Positions 44,724 to 54,730 of a DNA stretch of 64,000 bases are shown here, piece by piece. The notes beneath the pieces were generated by a model. The model made no database searches. It was not told where the DNA came from and saw nothing but the letters and a program-made list of their open reading frames with translations. Numbering within the stretch: the stretch's first letter is position 1; every line of letters starts with the position of its first letter. Position numbers and translations under genes: made by a program. This DNA is from Hofstenia miamia (Eukaryota; Xenacoelomorpha; Acoela), in assembly GCA_004352715.1 (NCBI GenBank), contig SCFE01000070.1, positions 1,859,249 to 1,923,248 of the forward strand, given 5' to 3'.

Positions 44724-45678
44724 ATTAACTATCCCATAACTATTGGAACTGCAACATTAAAGAAGAAGGTTGAGTTTGACCTAGTTTAGGTGAATGTGGA
44801 GAAGAACATTCTGCTTTGTATACCTCCAACCTGCCTGATGACTCTGCTAATCCCACCATCCTGGCAAGTAAAGAAAGGATGTAAAAAGGTGTCAGCGCAT
44901 CTCTCTGATAAAATTAACTATGTGTTAACTATTTTGAGAGCTATGCAGACCACTGAGTAAAAGGAAACTAGAGACACTCTGATCAAAGTCAGTAACACTG
45001 AGCATGTTTTATTGATGGAAAACTAACTATTAAAGATATATTTCATAAAGAGCAACTGATATCCACCCAGTTACAGAAAATTCACAACAAGATCACAACT
45101 TTAGATCCAAGAGTTCTCATCCTATTCCAGGCATTGGGTGACCTGATGTGGACAAATAACATTGAGAGCCTTACACATTATTATGATGTCATGAAATGGA
45201 TAGAGATAATCACCATGTTGCAAGCTGAAGTCACTGACCAGGAAGAGATGACACTTCAACATGTAGATGAGTACTGTTCCTTGTTTATGGATCATGCAAT
45301 TTGCATGGAGTCATTATGAGAAGTGTTTACCCATTTCTACCCACACACCTGGATCAGTGCTGAGGATGCTGATACATCTGACACTGATGCACTTATGACG
45401 CCTATGATTGCACTGAAGGGCCTCCACCTGTATGAATGTTTCTATGATACTTTTATGCAGAGATTAAACAACCTACAAATGAATTGCACAATTAGCTCTC
45501 ATCTACAAGAGATCAAGTTTTTAAGCTTGTGGAGTGAAGCAGTTACTCAATGAGAGACAATGATGCAAGTCACTAGGCAGCCTAGATATGCCAAAGTCTC
45601 ATCCTGGCAGTTGAGATGGTGGAGGAAATGCACAAACTCTTGTCAGGTCCTACAGTCCAACTCCTACCACAAATTTAA
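44724..45678 (+). pseudogene. ORF3 C-terminal fragment (lineage II type)
   Basis: It starts INYPITIGTATL right at the LTR edge and shares with C the blocks HLSDKINYV, MKWIEIITMLQ (45190), SDTDALMTPMIALKGLHLY (45390) and the end QLLPQI then TAA at 45676-45678. Many stops are present. It runs into PPT and LTR. Confidence 0.75.
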
Positions 45679-45680
45679 CT

Positions 45681-45694
45681 GGCAATGGGGGGCA
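45681..45694 (+). promoter_or_regulatory. polypurine tract
   Basis: GGCAATGGGGGGCA directly before TGTAGAG, as at 31157-31167. Confidence 0.75.
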
Positions 45695-46675
45695 TGTAGA
45701 GTCACTCAGGTTCCCTTTTTTGATTTTATTCTTCTAGTTATTCAGGCACTCAGAAATTAGAGTTATGTTGCTGTAATGTCATGATTTTGTGATTTGTTGC
45801 TATCAATTTGTATAAATTTCTTTTAAATCAATTTGTCTATTTTTTTGAGTGCAGTTATTTGATCAAATTATTATTTGTCCCCTTGATCTAAACCAACTTG
45901 TGATTGCTTGTTTAAATTTTGCAAGGGAACTCCTATACAAGTTGTAAACATTAAGCAGGTAATAATTTATGACATTTGTAATAAATACTAAAGCTACTTG
46001 TAGCAAATGTAAAATATAATTCATCTTACTCCAATTGCATTTGGTCTTTTTCAATTTATTTATATTCTAAACTTTTTTAGATTTTGTCATTGATTTTAAT
46101 TTGATAATTTCTGCTTAAGATCCAGCAACAATTTGGCAGGAAACTGCACTGGGTCTGGGGCAACAAATAGCTCCTTTAATGGTGACAGCCCAAATCATGG
46201 TCTCTTTAGGTTATGGCTACATGTAAGTGTAGGGAATATGAACATTTTATTCAATCATTTCACTTTGTAAATGCACTTAACATTAACACACTGCAAATAT
46301 AATATGCAGTTTTCAAATGTGAATGAACAGAAGTTATGTGCCTTTTGGTTATTATTGAATTACTGAGCTGAGATAATAGAACTCTGAGATAAATTGTTTA
46401 TTGAGCTAGAAATTAATACTTGAGACACACAATTAGCACCTTGGCAAGTAAGAATGGCTTCATGTATATGGCTTTGGCATGATGCTGTGTGAATTGGTCA
46501 CTGCTGGAAGTCTGTTCACTATGGAGTTTCTGTTTTTCTTAAGTGAATAGATGAACCACAATTGCTTCATTCTTTTGTTGGAATGTGGGTCGCTCTCTAC
46601 TATGGTAAACTTTGCAACCTTCAATCTTAACTCTTGAGTTTTGCAGTACTACTAGAGTAGCCAGAGCTCTCTACA
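45695..46675 (+). repeat. lineage II 3' LTR
   Basis: It starts TGTAGAGTCACTC. The proposed end AGCTCTCTACA at 46675 is inferred from its likeness to the ATTCTACA end of C. The first 800 bp follow the copy at 31168. Confidence 0.65.
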
Positions 46676-46839
46676 TTATGTTATTAAGAGTCAGAGCAAA
46701 TTTATTGCGCATTATATGTATACAATATCTACAAACTAACACATGAAAAAAGAAAATAAACATGAACAAATTACTACAAATTAATATGTACAATATATAA
46801 TAATATAGTCAATGTTTGAGTGGATGTTTGTGTGGGTGC

Positions 46840-49800
46840 TCAATGTTGGATGTATGTTTCGAATGCATGAAGTGTATTACCGTCCCCTAATGTATACTGT
46901 TTTATTAGAAGAAATTGTTTCAATTTTTTTCTAAACTTTTTATAGTTTTTTTCTATTCGCGTTTCATAATCTAAATTATTCCACAATTTAATTGATATGT
47001 GATGGAAGCCATTATAATTTTTATCTAAACTAAAAAATTTTTGCGATCGCTCATTTAATTTAATATAGTCATTAAGGAAAAGGAGAGATGTTTGTAGAGA
47101 TTTGAATTTAAATAAGATAGATAGCATATGCATATGAATTTGATAGAACGGAGATAATATTTTATATTTATTACGATATACTGATGCTTCGTCATGCTTT
47201 TGTGCAAAGTTTAGAGTTTTTATACACCAATTAAATGTCTTTGATAGAAGCATACGATGTTTCGAATTTAGGTTAGTTAAAAGAAAAGAACAGTATTGAA
47301 AATGAGACAAACAGAAAGCATGTATCAGTTGTTTATGATAATTGCTTGATATTACATTGCGTAAGTGATAAAGATATCTAATGCCTGCAGTCATTTTTTG
47401 AATCTTATTCAGTAGAAATTTTTCAAATGTAAATTCATTATCTATCTCCACTCCTAAATAACTGACTGATTCACTTTGCTTTATTGACTCATTATTTATC
47501 TTTAGTTCTATATCATTTATTAGATTTCTTTGTGCCTTCGGTGAAAAAATTATAAATTGAGTTTTTTCAATATTTAGTTTCAGTTGATTATTAGTAAAAT
47601 AATTGTTTAATTTTTCTATATCTGTTTGGAGGTTTTTTGTAGCATCAAAAGCATTTTTTGCAGTACTTATTAGGCATGTGTCGTCGGCATATTGGTAGAT
47701 GTCGCTGTGTTTAACATGTTTTATTATATCATTTACAAAAATTGCAAATAAAATAGGGCCAAGTACAGTACCTTGGGGCACCCCACGGTCGGTTGTAACA
47801 TAACTTGATTTTTTACTGTTTAATATTACACGCTGCTGTCTATTTTTTAAGAAGTTCATAATTAAATTAATTGAGTTAACACCAAAATTATAATTTATAA
47901 GCTTGTCTTGCAAGATATCGAAATTCATTGAATTGAATGCCTTACTTAAATCTAGTAATGCTACACAACTGCACTTATTATGAGATATATTAGACTTAAT
48001 TTGTTGCGTGATCGATAAAATTGCGTCCTGGGTGCTATGCCCAGCACGAAAACCAAATTGCTTATTCGATAGGATGTTTTCAGATTTTAGGAATGCGTTT
48101 ATTTGAATATACAACAGTTTTTCAAAGAGTTTGCTAAAAGGATGTGTAATACAAATGGGTCTATAATTTTTTGCGTTTAGGTTGTCACCTTTTTTATATA
48201 TAGGAGTTATATCCGATTTTTTTAGTAAGTCTGGAAATTCACCATCAATAATACATTGATTAAATGCGATTAACAATTGTTCTCCAAAAATAGGAAAAAA
48301 ACGTTTAATAATAAAAAATGGGAGATTATAAGAAGCGGTTGATTTGTTGGTATCAAGTTTTTTAACAATGTTTTCTAATTCATTGATTGTAGCAAGTCTA
48401 AAGGAAAATTGTTTTGATTGTTTGAGATTATCAGAATTTTGTTTTTTCTTATAGGATGGGAAATTGAAATTTCCAAGTTCTTTGAATGTTGAATTTAAAT
48501 GATTTAGTATTTGAGTTTTGTCTGTAACGGTAGTATTATTGATGTTTAATTCATTTATTTCGGATGAAAGACCTTTAGATTTTCCGATAAATTTATGGAT
48601 GTATCGCCATTTTTCTCGAGTAGAATTTAATTGGTTAAAGAATTTTTGCCGAGCTTTAGTTAAATTTTTTGTTCTTAATTGCTTAATGACTTTCTTTGAT
48701 TTTTCGTAATTGGTCCAATTAGTCTTTGTCGGCTCGGATTTCGCAAGATCAAATAATTCTCGTTTAATTGATACAAGTTCATGGACTTGATTATCGTCGG
48801 TGTTTGAAAAAGGAAATTTAATTGTTTTAATCTTAACCCGTCGTTTCTTAATTGGGGCAACAGTGTTTAATGCTTTGTAGATTTCTTTTGCAATGTAATT
48901 AACCATTTGAGGTCCAGAATTTAATATGTAAATATAGTTAAATGGGATGTTTTTTAAGGCCTTTTCCATTTTTTCATCTGAGTAAGATAAATAGTCTCTT
49001 GCATTTATGATTTTAAATTGTTTGCTTTTATTAGTTTTGTTACTAATATATGTACACAGTGCATGATCACTAAATGATTCAAAAATTAAAGATTTGAAAG
49101 AAACTTCAGAATTAGTAAAAAAGTAATCAATTAAATTGTTCATGCGAGTTGGACAAACCGTATTTACACAATGAAGGTTACAAGTAGCACACAATTCATT
49201 TATAGAATTTCGTTCATAAGAGTTAAAGTAATTAATATTAAAGTCACCGAATATATTTAGAGAGTTATAATCATTACATATTTCAGATATTTCGTATATT
49301 TTATAATTTAAATATTCGACTAGATAATTTTTATTTGGATTATAAGTTATGTTAATCAAATCTTTTTGGAAACAGTTCTCTATTGATTTTATTTCTATCC
49401 ACAGCGATTCAAATATTTCGTGATTAAGTTCATATTCAGATTTACGTGTTGGCTTTAAAGATTTTGGCACAATTATCATAAGTCCACCACCTCTACCTAT
49501 TCGATTTTTAGTAAAAACCTCAAAATATTGTCGGTCTGGGTTAAACAAGTTAGGATCGATATCAGGCTTAAGCCAAGTTTCTGTAATTATGAATATTGCA
49601 TTATTTCCAATTTTTGTTATTAATTTTAAGAAATCGTTTCTGTTTGCATTAAGACTTCTAGCGTTAATATATATATATTTGAAGTTATCAGAATAGTTTT
49701 TTAATTTGGGTTCAATTTCTGTTTCACTTAGCATAGGACCTGGATTTGTTTCTATGTCACCAGAAAGGATTAATTTTAAAAGAAAAAAATACCTAGAAAG

Positions 49801-50061
49801 TTGTTTATAAATCAATGTACTTAATTTGGTAGTACACATGTAGTAATCAAGATGTGAGTGTTTTCTGTGTTGTGTTTGGATGTGAGCATGTATATAATAT
49901 ATAGTTACATTTCGAAAAGCAAAATATATAACTAAATAATAAATAAAAAAATTTACCAGTTTGATTGATTTAGGCATTTTGAGGATAGATGGGTGGGGTC
50001 GGAAGGAGACATCGACGCGTTGAGGAGCTTGTGACTTTTGCATAAGAGATATAAGGAGCAC
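46840..50061 (-). CDS. ORF2: 2A-like leader, APE endonuclease and reverse transcriptase
   Basis: The 1073 codons encode nicking and target-primed reverse transcription. Residues about 29-50 form a Lys-flanked hydrophobic segment. A 2A-like ribosome-skipping motif GDIETNPGP follows at residues 101-109. Endonuclease signatures are Asn133 in NARSL, Glu161 in ETWL, GDFN at 272-275 and SDH at 331-333. RT signatures are FGFRAGHST at 669-676, LLDLSKAF with Asp704, VPQGTVLGP at 761-769 and YADD at 791-794. All catalytic residues are present and there is no stop. The start is uncertain: Met1 overlaps ORF1 by 92 bp, while Met29 (49977) lies just before the ORF1 stop. The overall layout fits Jockey-superfamily CR1/L2-like elements. 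Confidence 0.92.
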   Translation of the reverse strand: MLLISLMQKSQAPQRVDVSFRPHPSILKMPKSIKLVNFFIYYLVIYFAFRNVTIYYIHAHIQTQHRKHSHLDYYMCTTKLSTLIYKQLSRYFFLLKLILSGDIETNPGPMLSETEIEPKLKNYSDNFKYIYINARSLNANRNDFLKLITKIGNNAIFIITETWLKPDIDPNLFNPDRQYFEVFTKNRIGRGGGLMIIVPKSLKPTRKSEYELNHEIFESLWIEIKSIENCFQKDLINITYNPNKNYLVEYLNYKIYEISEICNDYNSLNIFGDFNINYFNSYERNSINELCATCNLHCVNTVCPTRMNNLIDYFFTNSEVSFKSLIFESFSDHALCTYISNKTNKSKQFKIINARDYLSYSDEKMEKALKNIPFNYIYILNSGPQMVNYIAKEIYKALNTVAPIKKRRVKIKTIKFPFSNTDDNQVHELVSIKRELFDLAKSEPTKTNWTNYEKSKKVIKQLRTKNLTKARQKFFNQLNSTREKWRYIHKFIGKSKGLSSEINELNINNTTVTDKTQILNHLNSTFKELGNFNFPSYKKKQNSDNLKQSKQFSFRLATINELENIVKKLDTNKSTASYNLPFFIIKRFFPIFGEQLLIAFNQCIIDGEFPDLLKKSDITPIYKKGDNLNAKNYRPICITHPFSKLFEKLLYIQINAFLKSENILSNKQFGFRAGHSTQDAILSITQQIKSNISHNKCSCVALLDLSKAFNSMNFDILQDKLINYNFGVNSINLIMNFLKNRQQRVILNSKKSSYVTTDRGVPQGTVLGPILFAIFVNDIIKHVKHSDIYQYADDTCLISTAKNAFDATKNLQTDIEKLNNYFTNNQLKLNIEKTQFIIFSPKAQRNLINDIELKINNESIKQSESVSYLGVEIDNEFTFEKFLLNKIQKMTAGIRYLYHLRNVISSNYHKQLIHAFCLSHFQYCSFLLTNLNSKHRMLLSKTFNWCIKTLNFAQKHDEASVYRNKYKILSPFYQIHMHMLSILFKFKSLQTSLLFLNDYIKLNERSQKFFSLDKNYNGFHHISIKLWNNLDYETRIEKNYKKFRKKLKQFLLIKQYTLGDGNTLHAFETYIQH
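49735..49761 (-). other. 2A-like ribosome-skipping motif in ORF2
   Basis: GDIETNPGP preceded by LLKLILS matches the 2A consensus D-x-E-x-NPGP, including the final Gly-Pro where the peptide bond is skipped. 2A-like motifs are known in APE-type non-LTR elements of invertebrates. It separates a leader of 80 to 108 residues from the endonuclease domain. Confidence 0.88.
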
Positions 50062-51013
50062 GGAATGATGAGAGAGTGATTTGACGTGGACTAAGATGAT
50101 TCTTTAAGATATGAGTCATTAGCTTGATTCCATTTCGAGAAAGATGTATCCCATCAAGGGCTAAGAGACTACTGTTGACAGTTCTTCGTGACGATAAGAA
50201 TTTTTTGAAGACAGGGATGACGTTGAAGTTGCTTGAAGACATGCGCGATAGGACTTCGTTGAATTCAGCAATGATGTGATTTCGTTGTAATAGTGAATGT
50301 TTGCAGACAGGAGTGATTTCCAAGAAGTAGATGAAGCGTGGTGAGAATTTGAGACGAATCAGTTCAACTAGATGATTGATATTGGATTTGAAGTTTTGAA
50401 CATCTGTGGAATGTATGGCATCAATTAGACCAGTATTGAGGATAACAGAATTGACGTGAACTTTCGGATATTGTGAGATCTTTTCAGCAAGAAGCCTAGA
50501 GTTGTGACCAGGATAAGAATGGATTGAAGTGGTTTGATTATGTAGAAGATTATGCGAGCGGACATATTTTAGAATGCTGCTTCCAATGATTAGTGATGAT
50601 GTGCCAGGTTTGATAGATTTCACTTGTCTTCGCGGGAGAGTAGAACTTCGTGCTTCATTAGATTTTTTTCTAGGAGACTTGGGCGGATTTTTGAAAGAGA
50701 CATAGCGATGTTCAGAAGGAGAATCAAACGTTTGCGTAGAACATGATGCATTGTTAGAATTAGCTGATTTTGCAGGAGAAGACTGAGTTGAAGCATTAGA
50801 GACAGATTTCAATGAACTTTTGAAGAGGAGTAGAAGAGCTTCAGCGGCGTTTTCTTTGTTGAGTAGAGCGAACATTTGATGAAGCGGCGTTTTCTTTTTA
50901 TCTTTGATTAAAGAAAACGCCGCATCGAGGGTAGGCGCACCAGCGAATAGATTATCACGTATCGCTTCTGTGAGCGAGAGTGAGACCCGACCGTCTTCGA
51001 CCGGAACAGACAT
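49970..51013 (-). CDS. ORF1 protein with SGNH-hydrolase (esterase) domain
   Basis: The 347-codon ORF has a Ser/Thr/Lys-rich N-terminal half. From about residue 138 there is an SGNH-like domain: IIGSSILKYV (nucleophile-Ser block, 142-151), YPGHNSRLLAEKI (167-179), an ILNTGLID block (191-198) and LDGIHLSRNG with Asp287 and His290. Esterase-type ORF1 proteins are known in CR1-like elements and are thought to act in RNP or membrane contacts. The third block is degenerate compared with GxND. The stop TAA at 49972-49970 lies next to ATG 49977 of ORF2. No zinc knuckle is seen. Confidence 0.8.
   Translation of the reverse strand: MSVPVEDGRVSLSLTEAIRDNLFAGAPTLDAAFSLIKDKKKTPLHQMFALLNKENAAEALLLLFKSSLKSVSNASTQSSPAKSANSNNASCSTQTFDSPSEHRYVSFKNPPKSPRKKSNEARSSTLPRRQVKSIKPGTSSLIIGSSILKYVRSHNLLHNQTTSIHSYPGHNSRLLAEKISQYPKVHVNSVILNTGLIDAIHSTDVQNFKSNINHLVELIRLKFSPRFIYFLEITPVCKHSLLQRNHIIAEFNEVLSRMSSSNFNVIPVFKKFLSSRRTVNSSLLALDGIHLSRNGIKLMTHILKNHLSPRQITLSSFRAPYISYAKVTSSSTRRCLLPTPPIYPQNA
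50844..50923 (-). repeat. triple 14-nt repeat forming a hairpin inside ORF1
   Basis: GCGGCGTTTTCTTT occurs at 50844-50857 and 50884-50897, and its exact reverse complement at 50910-50923. The 50884/50910 pair makes a perfect 14-bp stem with a 12-nt loop, and the third copy could compete for the same partner. The copies are read in different frames. Confidence 0.9.
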
Positions 51014-51060
51014 AATAATAATAATAATAATAATTTAGAACAAAGAATAATAATAATACC
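51014..51060. repeat. TTA/AAT microsatellite in front of ORF1
   Basis: Imperfect AAT repeats immediately upstream of the ORF1 ATG. Confidence 0.85.
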
Positions 51061-51237
51061 AACAATTATGAGATAAATTGTCTGTCATTACTTCAAATCA
51101 ACATAGCAAAACCTTTTGACAAAATTTGTTAAGAACAAGCATGAATGAGGTCTAAATATCAAAAAAATCAAATGGACATAAACATTTCTCATTTGCATAA
51201 AAAGAGTGTTTTTAAGTTGTAATCTAGGCTCAGTGAT
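51061..51237. other. short AT-rich flank
   Basis: No gene. It lies between the non-LTR element and element C and is probably host DNA. Confidence 0.5.
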
Positions 51238-51241
51238 ATAT

Positions 51242-51519
51242 TGTAGAATCAGTGGCTGGTAGGGAAACTTAACTAGAAACTTAATTGACTCCACAAAAGG
51301 TTTAGATAGCGTTTACAGAACAGCCATGATTCCAGAGCAGGGATTAACGTAGAACTTATAGCATATAGATGTAACATTGGTAATTCATCNAACGAGGGGA
51401 CACAAAACTAATAGCAACAAACTAATCTCGAAAATAATCAAAAACGTCGTGGTGACGTCATAATACAGTGAATGTAAATCAAAAGATATAAAGGCACAAA
51501 ATTCCCCGAGTGACTCTAC
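51242..51519 (-). repeat. 3' LTR of element C, collapsed at an n
   Basis: Both LTR ends are present, but about 650 bp of the middle are missing at the single n at 51390. The visible parts match 61573-62485 almost exactly. Confidence 0.9.
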
Positions 51520-51530
51520 ACGCCCCCTCT
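51520..51530 (-). promoter_or_regulatory. polypurine tract of element C
   Basis: Minus-strand AAGAGGGGGCG abuts the LTR start TGTAGAG, nine bases after the ORF3 stop. Confidence 0.85.
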
Positions 51531-51539
51531 TGCTCACAT

Positions 51540-54500
51540 TTAATTTTCGGCTAATAACTGGAGGGCCGGCCCAGAAACGATGATTTGAGTAGCTACGATC
51601 ATCTTTGCTGTGAGCTCATCATCCCATGTTGTGACCTCGGAGTAACTGGATTCGCAAGTTAGCTGCATTAACACCTCCCTCTGCGTGACCACCTCATCCT
51701 TTAGTCGCAGGAACTTGATGTTGGGCATCTGATCACTGACTGGGCAATTTCTCCGGAGGTTGTTTAGCCGCCTAGTAAAAGTATTGTAAAATCGTTCGTA
51801 GAGCCTCAGGCCTTTCAGCGTGATCATAAGCATCATTGTAGCATCTGTGTCCGAGGTGTGAGCATCGTCAGCGCTTATCTCGGTGTCCGGATAAAAGTGC
51901 AGAAAAACCTGGCAAAGGGATCCCATGGTGGTGGCGTGGTCTACAAACAGCAAGCAATATTCCTGGACTTGGCTTAGAGTCATCTCTTCCGGATCTGAAG
52001 CGTTAGCTCAAATCATCGTGATTATCTCTATCCGCTTTGTGACATCGTAGTAGCAGGTTATCATTTCGATGTTGTTTATCCACATGAGGTCCCTGGCCGC
52101 CTGAAAGAGAATGAGAACGCGAGGTTGTTGGTGAATCAGAAGTCCGCGCATGAAAATATCAGCAATTGTCAGTTTCCCATCAATGAACACGCGCTCAGCA
52201 TTTCCTCCTGCTATAAGCTTGTCGCGTAGGGTCTTGTACTCACCGGTTCGGCTGGCCTTCGTCGCTTTGGTTTTGCTGTTGACGAAGTTTATCTTGTCAG
52301 ACAGGTGGCCGGCAATCTTCTTCGGCTTCCGGACCTTCCATTTTGGTTGAATCAGTGGCGTCTCCACTGTGGGCGGGGGGATGCACAAGAGATTGGAAGT
52401 CTTGATCTTTCTCTCCAGTTCGCTGAAACTAGATGGAGTGGCTAAAGTGGCCATCCCTATGGTGACGGGATAATTTATGCAAGCATCCTTGATGGTGTCC
52501 CAGAACTTGCTGCGTAGTCCCTTCTGCCGAAGTTGTTCGATCTGGCGATTGGAGATATGTGGACGAGAAGTAGTACATTCTACGTCCAGAGCAACGTGTC
52601 GCCCTGGGGATTGTAGAATGACCAGCTCTTCCTTTGTGAACATCTCCATTAGGCACCACTTCATTAGGGAGAGAACGTCCTTGTCACAACTATCAACTAA
52701 CACTCTCTGCTGCACACTGAGATCGTCTAAGAACTCGCTGGGGTCCAGCTCAACCATTAATATGCGCTCGTCCTTGGTCATGGACCATTGCGGCGTGGGT
52801 TTGGGGGAGACGGCAGTGCCTCCAAATTTCTCCAAGTTAACACATTCAATCAGGTCGCGAATGTGGGGGGACATCTGTACGGCGGATGATGACAACAGCT
52901 CCTCTTCTCGAAAAAACTGTTCAGGAGTTTTCATTACCTGGTCGAAAATAGTGATGGGGATGATCTTTCCCTCCTTGCTGACGTGCCGGGCGGACTCGGC
53001 GAATTGATCGTATCCACACTCGGGGTATCTCATCTGCTGGGTATTGAATAGAAGGTCATTCTTGCCTTGCATGTTGAACTTAGAGACTTGTTCGCGAAAT
53101 GGCTGTGTAGACCCCGGAATTCTCTCCACGAACCTCCTTGTGCACAAAGGGGCGTTCTCAGACGAAGAAATGGTGAACTTCGTCTTGGCTGTGGCTCCCC
53201 ACATATACTTTTTCATGGTGTCTGAGAAAATATTTAAGTCCGACGAACAAATGCCAAGCCGGCTACTGATTAACATGATTGACATCTTCCCAACCACACT
53301 GCTCACCCCCACCAGTTGGGCGTAATACTTTTCGAATTTGTCCATCGCGCGCTTTGTTTTACCCGGAGATGATGGAGGGCTGCACTTGTATAAAAGCCAG
53401 TTCTTCACTTTCCACGTTAGTGTGCATACGGCTATTTCATGCGTGGTTGTCTTGGTTAATGCTGTTCTTTTCTCGTGTGGCATCAGTAGTTGCAGTTGAG
53501 GTTCCTTTGTTAAGTAAATGGCTAAAATCCATATGGCTCCCCTGGCGTAGATGTCAGGAACGTTCTTCTCGGCGAATAGGCGTTCTTTAAAGTTCCTGTT
53601 GTCTTGGTTGTTGTAAGACACTCTTATTTCTCGTAGCGTACATTCCACGGATGAATGGTATGTTTGAGATGGACTGGAAATGTCTAGCTCGGGCCAATCA
53701 GATTCTGGGTTGAAGTCAGCTTTCAAATCAGACCAAATGGTGCGAATTTCGTTGAGAAGCTGGTCGCTCTGTGCAAAGGCGAAACTGACCCTCATATCAG
53801 TGACGGTGGTGAGAGAAGGGGTGTTTGGATCGATTGTTTCTAGCATTTGCGCCTGTAGTAGCACGTCGACAATTAGCTTTTGATCCACAGCTAGGCGATG
53901 GGAAGGCACTCTCTGGCATAGTAAAAGATCTGTGTAGATAAGCCTAGTTACTGGTAAGTGGCTAGGAGAGTGTGATGAAATCGGATTGTAGTCGTCGCGA
54001 TGTAAGATTGAAAAGTTCTCCATCCTAAAGTGTAAATTCTCTATCGGTTCTGGTAGGGAGTCCTCGTATTTGCCGCGAACCATCATTATCAACCAGATGC
54101 CCTTGACCTTGGCTATGTGGTAGGCAATTTCGACCTGCTCTAGAATATTGTCTGTTTGGACTTCAGAGACTCTCAGGAAATATATGATGAGGAGGTTGTC
54201 GAAGTCTCCATTAACACACTCGAAGCTGTTGATAATTTTTCCGCTGTTCAGAAATTGGCATAAGCAAAAGATATTAAAGTCATTGTTGAAGAATGTGTGT
54301 ACGGTACTACGCCAGTACAGGCGACTTAGGGCTTCCATCATTCTTGAGTCATATGCAATGATAGTATTTACTTTGGGACGGCGCAAGGCGTCTATTACAA
54401 ATGGTATGACATCGATGGAGTTTGTGATCTCGCAACTGTTATAGGTGCGGCGGAGTTGATTCTTTGTCTCTTCTGAGATGTTATCGCAGATGGTAGCGAT

Positions 54501-54641
54501 CGCTTTCCTTGTCGCAATGAAATAGGGGTGGAGCGTCTCGTCGCCGACTCTTGACATCTTCTTTCTTTGTTCTTCATTTTTCTGTGAATGGATGGTAGAG
54601 GTGGCTAGGGAAGAGGTTGAAGGGGCTATCGAGTCGCTCAT
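51540..54641 (-). CDS. ORF3 of element C, about 1033 codons, unknown function, one in-frame TGA
   Basis: I do not recognise its family. It is open from ATG 54641 to TGA 52008-52010 (877 codons), then continues in the same frame to TAA 51540-51542. At the TGA, ORF3 of A has Trp and the copy at 45220 has Gln, so it is probably a point mutation. A polar, Ser/Thr-rich first 30 residues are followed by conserved blocks: VGDETLHPYFIATRKAI, RPKVNTIIAYDSRMMEAL (about 92-109), a MVRGKY region, SSPGKTKRAMDKFEKYYAQL, RLGICSSDL...MKKYMWG, VLSLMKWCLMEMFTKEELV, INYPVTIGMATL and SDTDATMMLMITLKGLRLY. There is no signal peptide, membrane segment, cleavage site or Cys-rich fold of an envelope protein. The ATG lies in ATGA, as at the protease/RT junction. 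It would be made late in the element's mRNA and may be structural or RNA-binding, which is inference only. Confidence 0.85.
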
Positions 54642-54730
54642 ATGGGGGGTATGTACAGGTTGTAAGGGCGCAAAAGGTACTCTCGATTTTACAGTTTTTA
54701 AGGTTGGTGTGGCCAGCTCCTCTCACGCAC

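Larger units (their letters stand above)
46676..51060 (-). mobile_element. APE-type non-LTR retrotransposon (CR1/L2-like), near intact
   Basis: Two long overlapping ORFs on the minus strand (ORF1 51013-49970, ORF2 50061-46840), both without internal stops. An AATAAA lies on the minus strand at 46701-46706 downstream of ORF2, and a TTA repeat sits in front of ORF1. The exact ends and any target duplication are not clear. Confidence 0.85.

Noticed and set aside
51540-54641. ORF3 as an envelope glycoprotein
   Set aside because: No signal peptide, membrane anchor, cleavage site or Cys-rich ectodomain pattern is visible.
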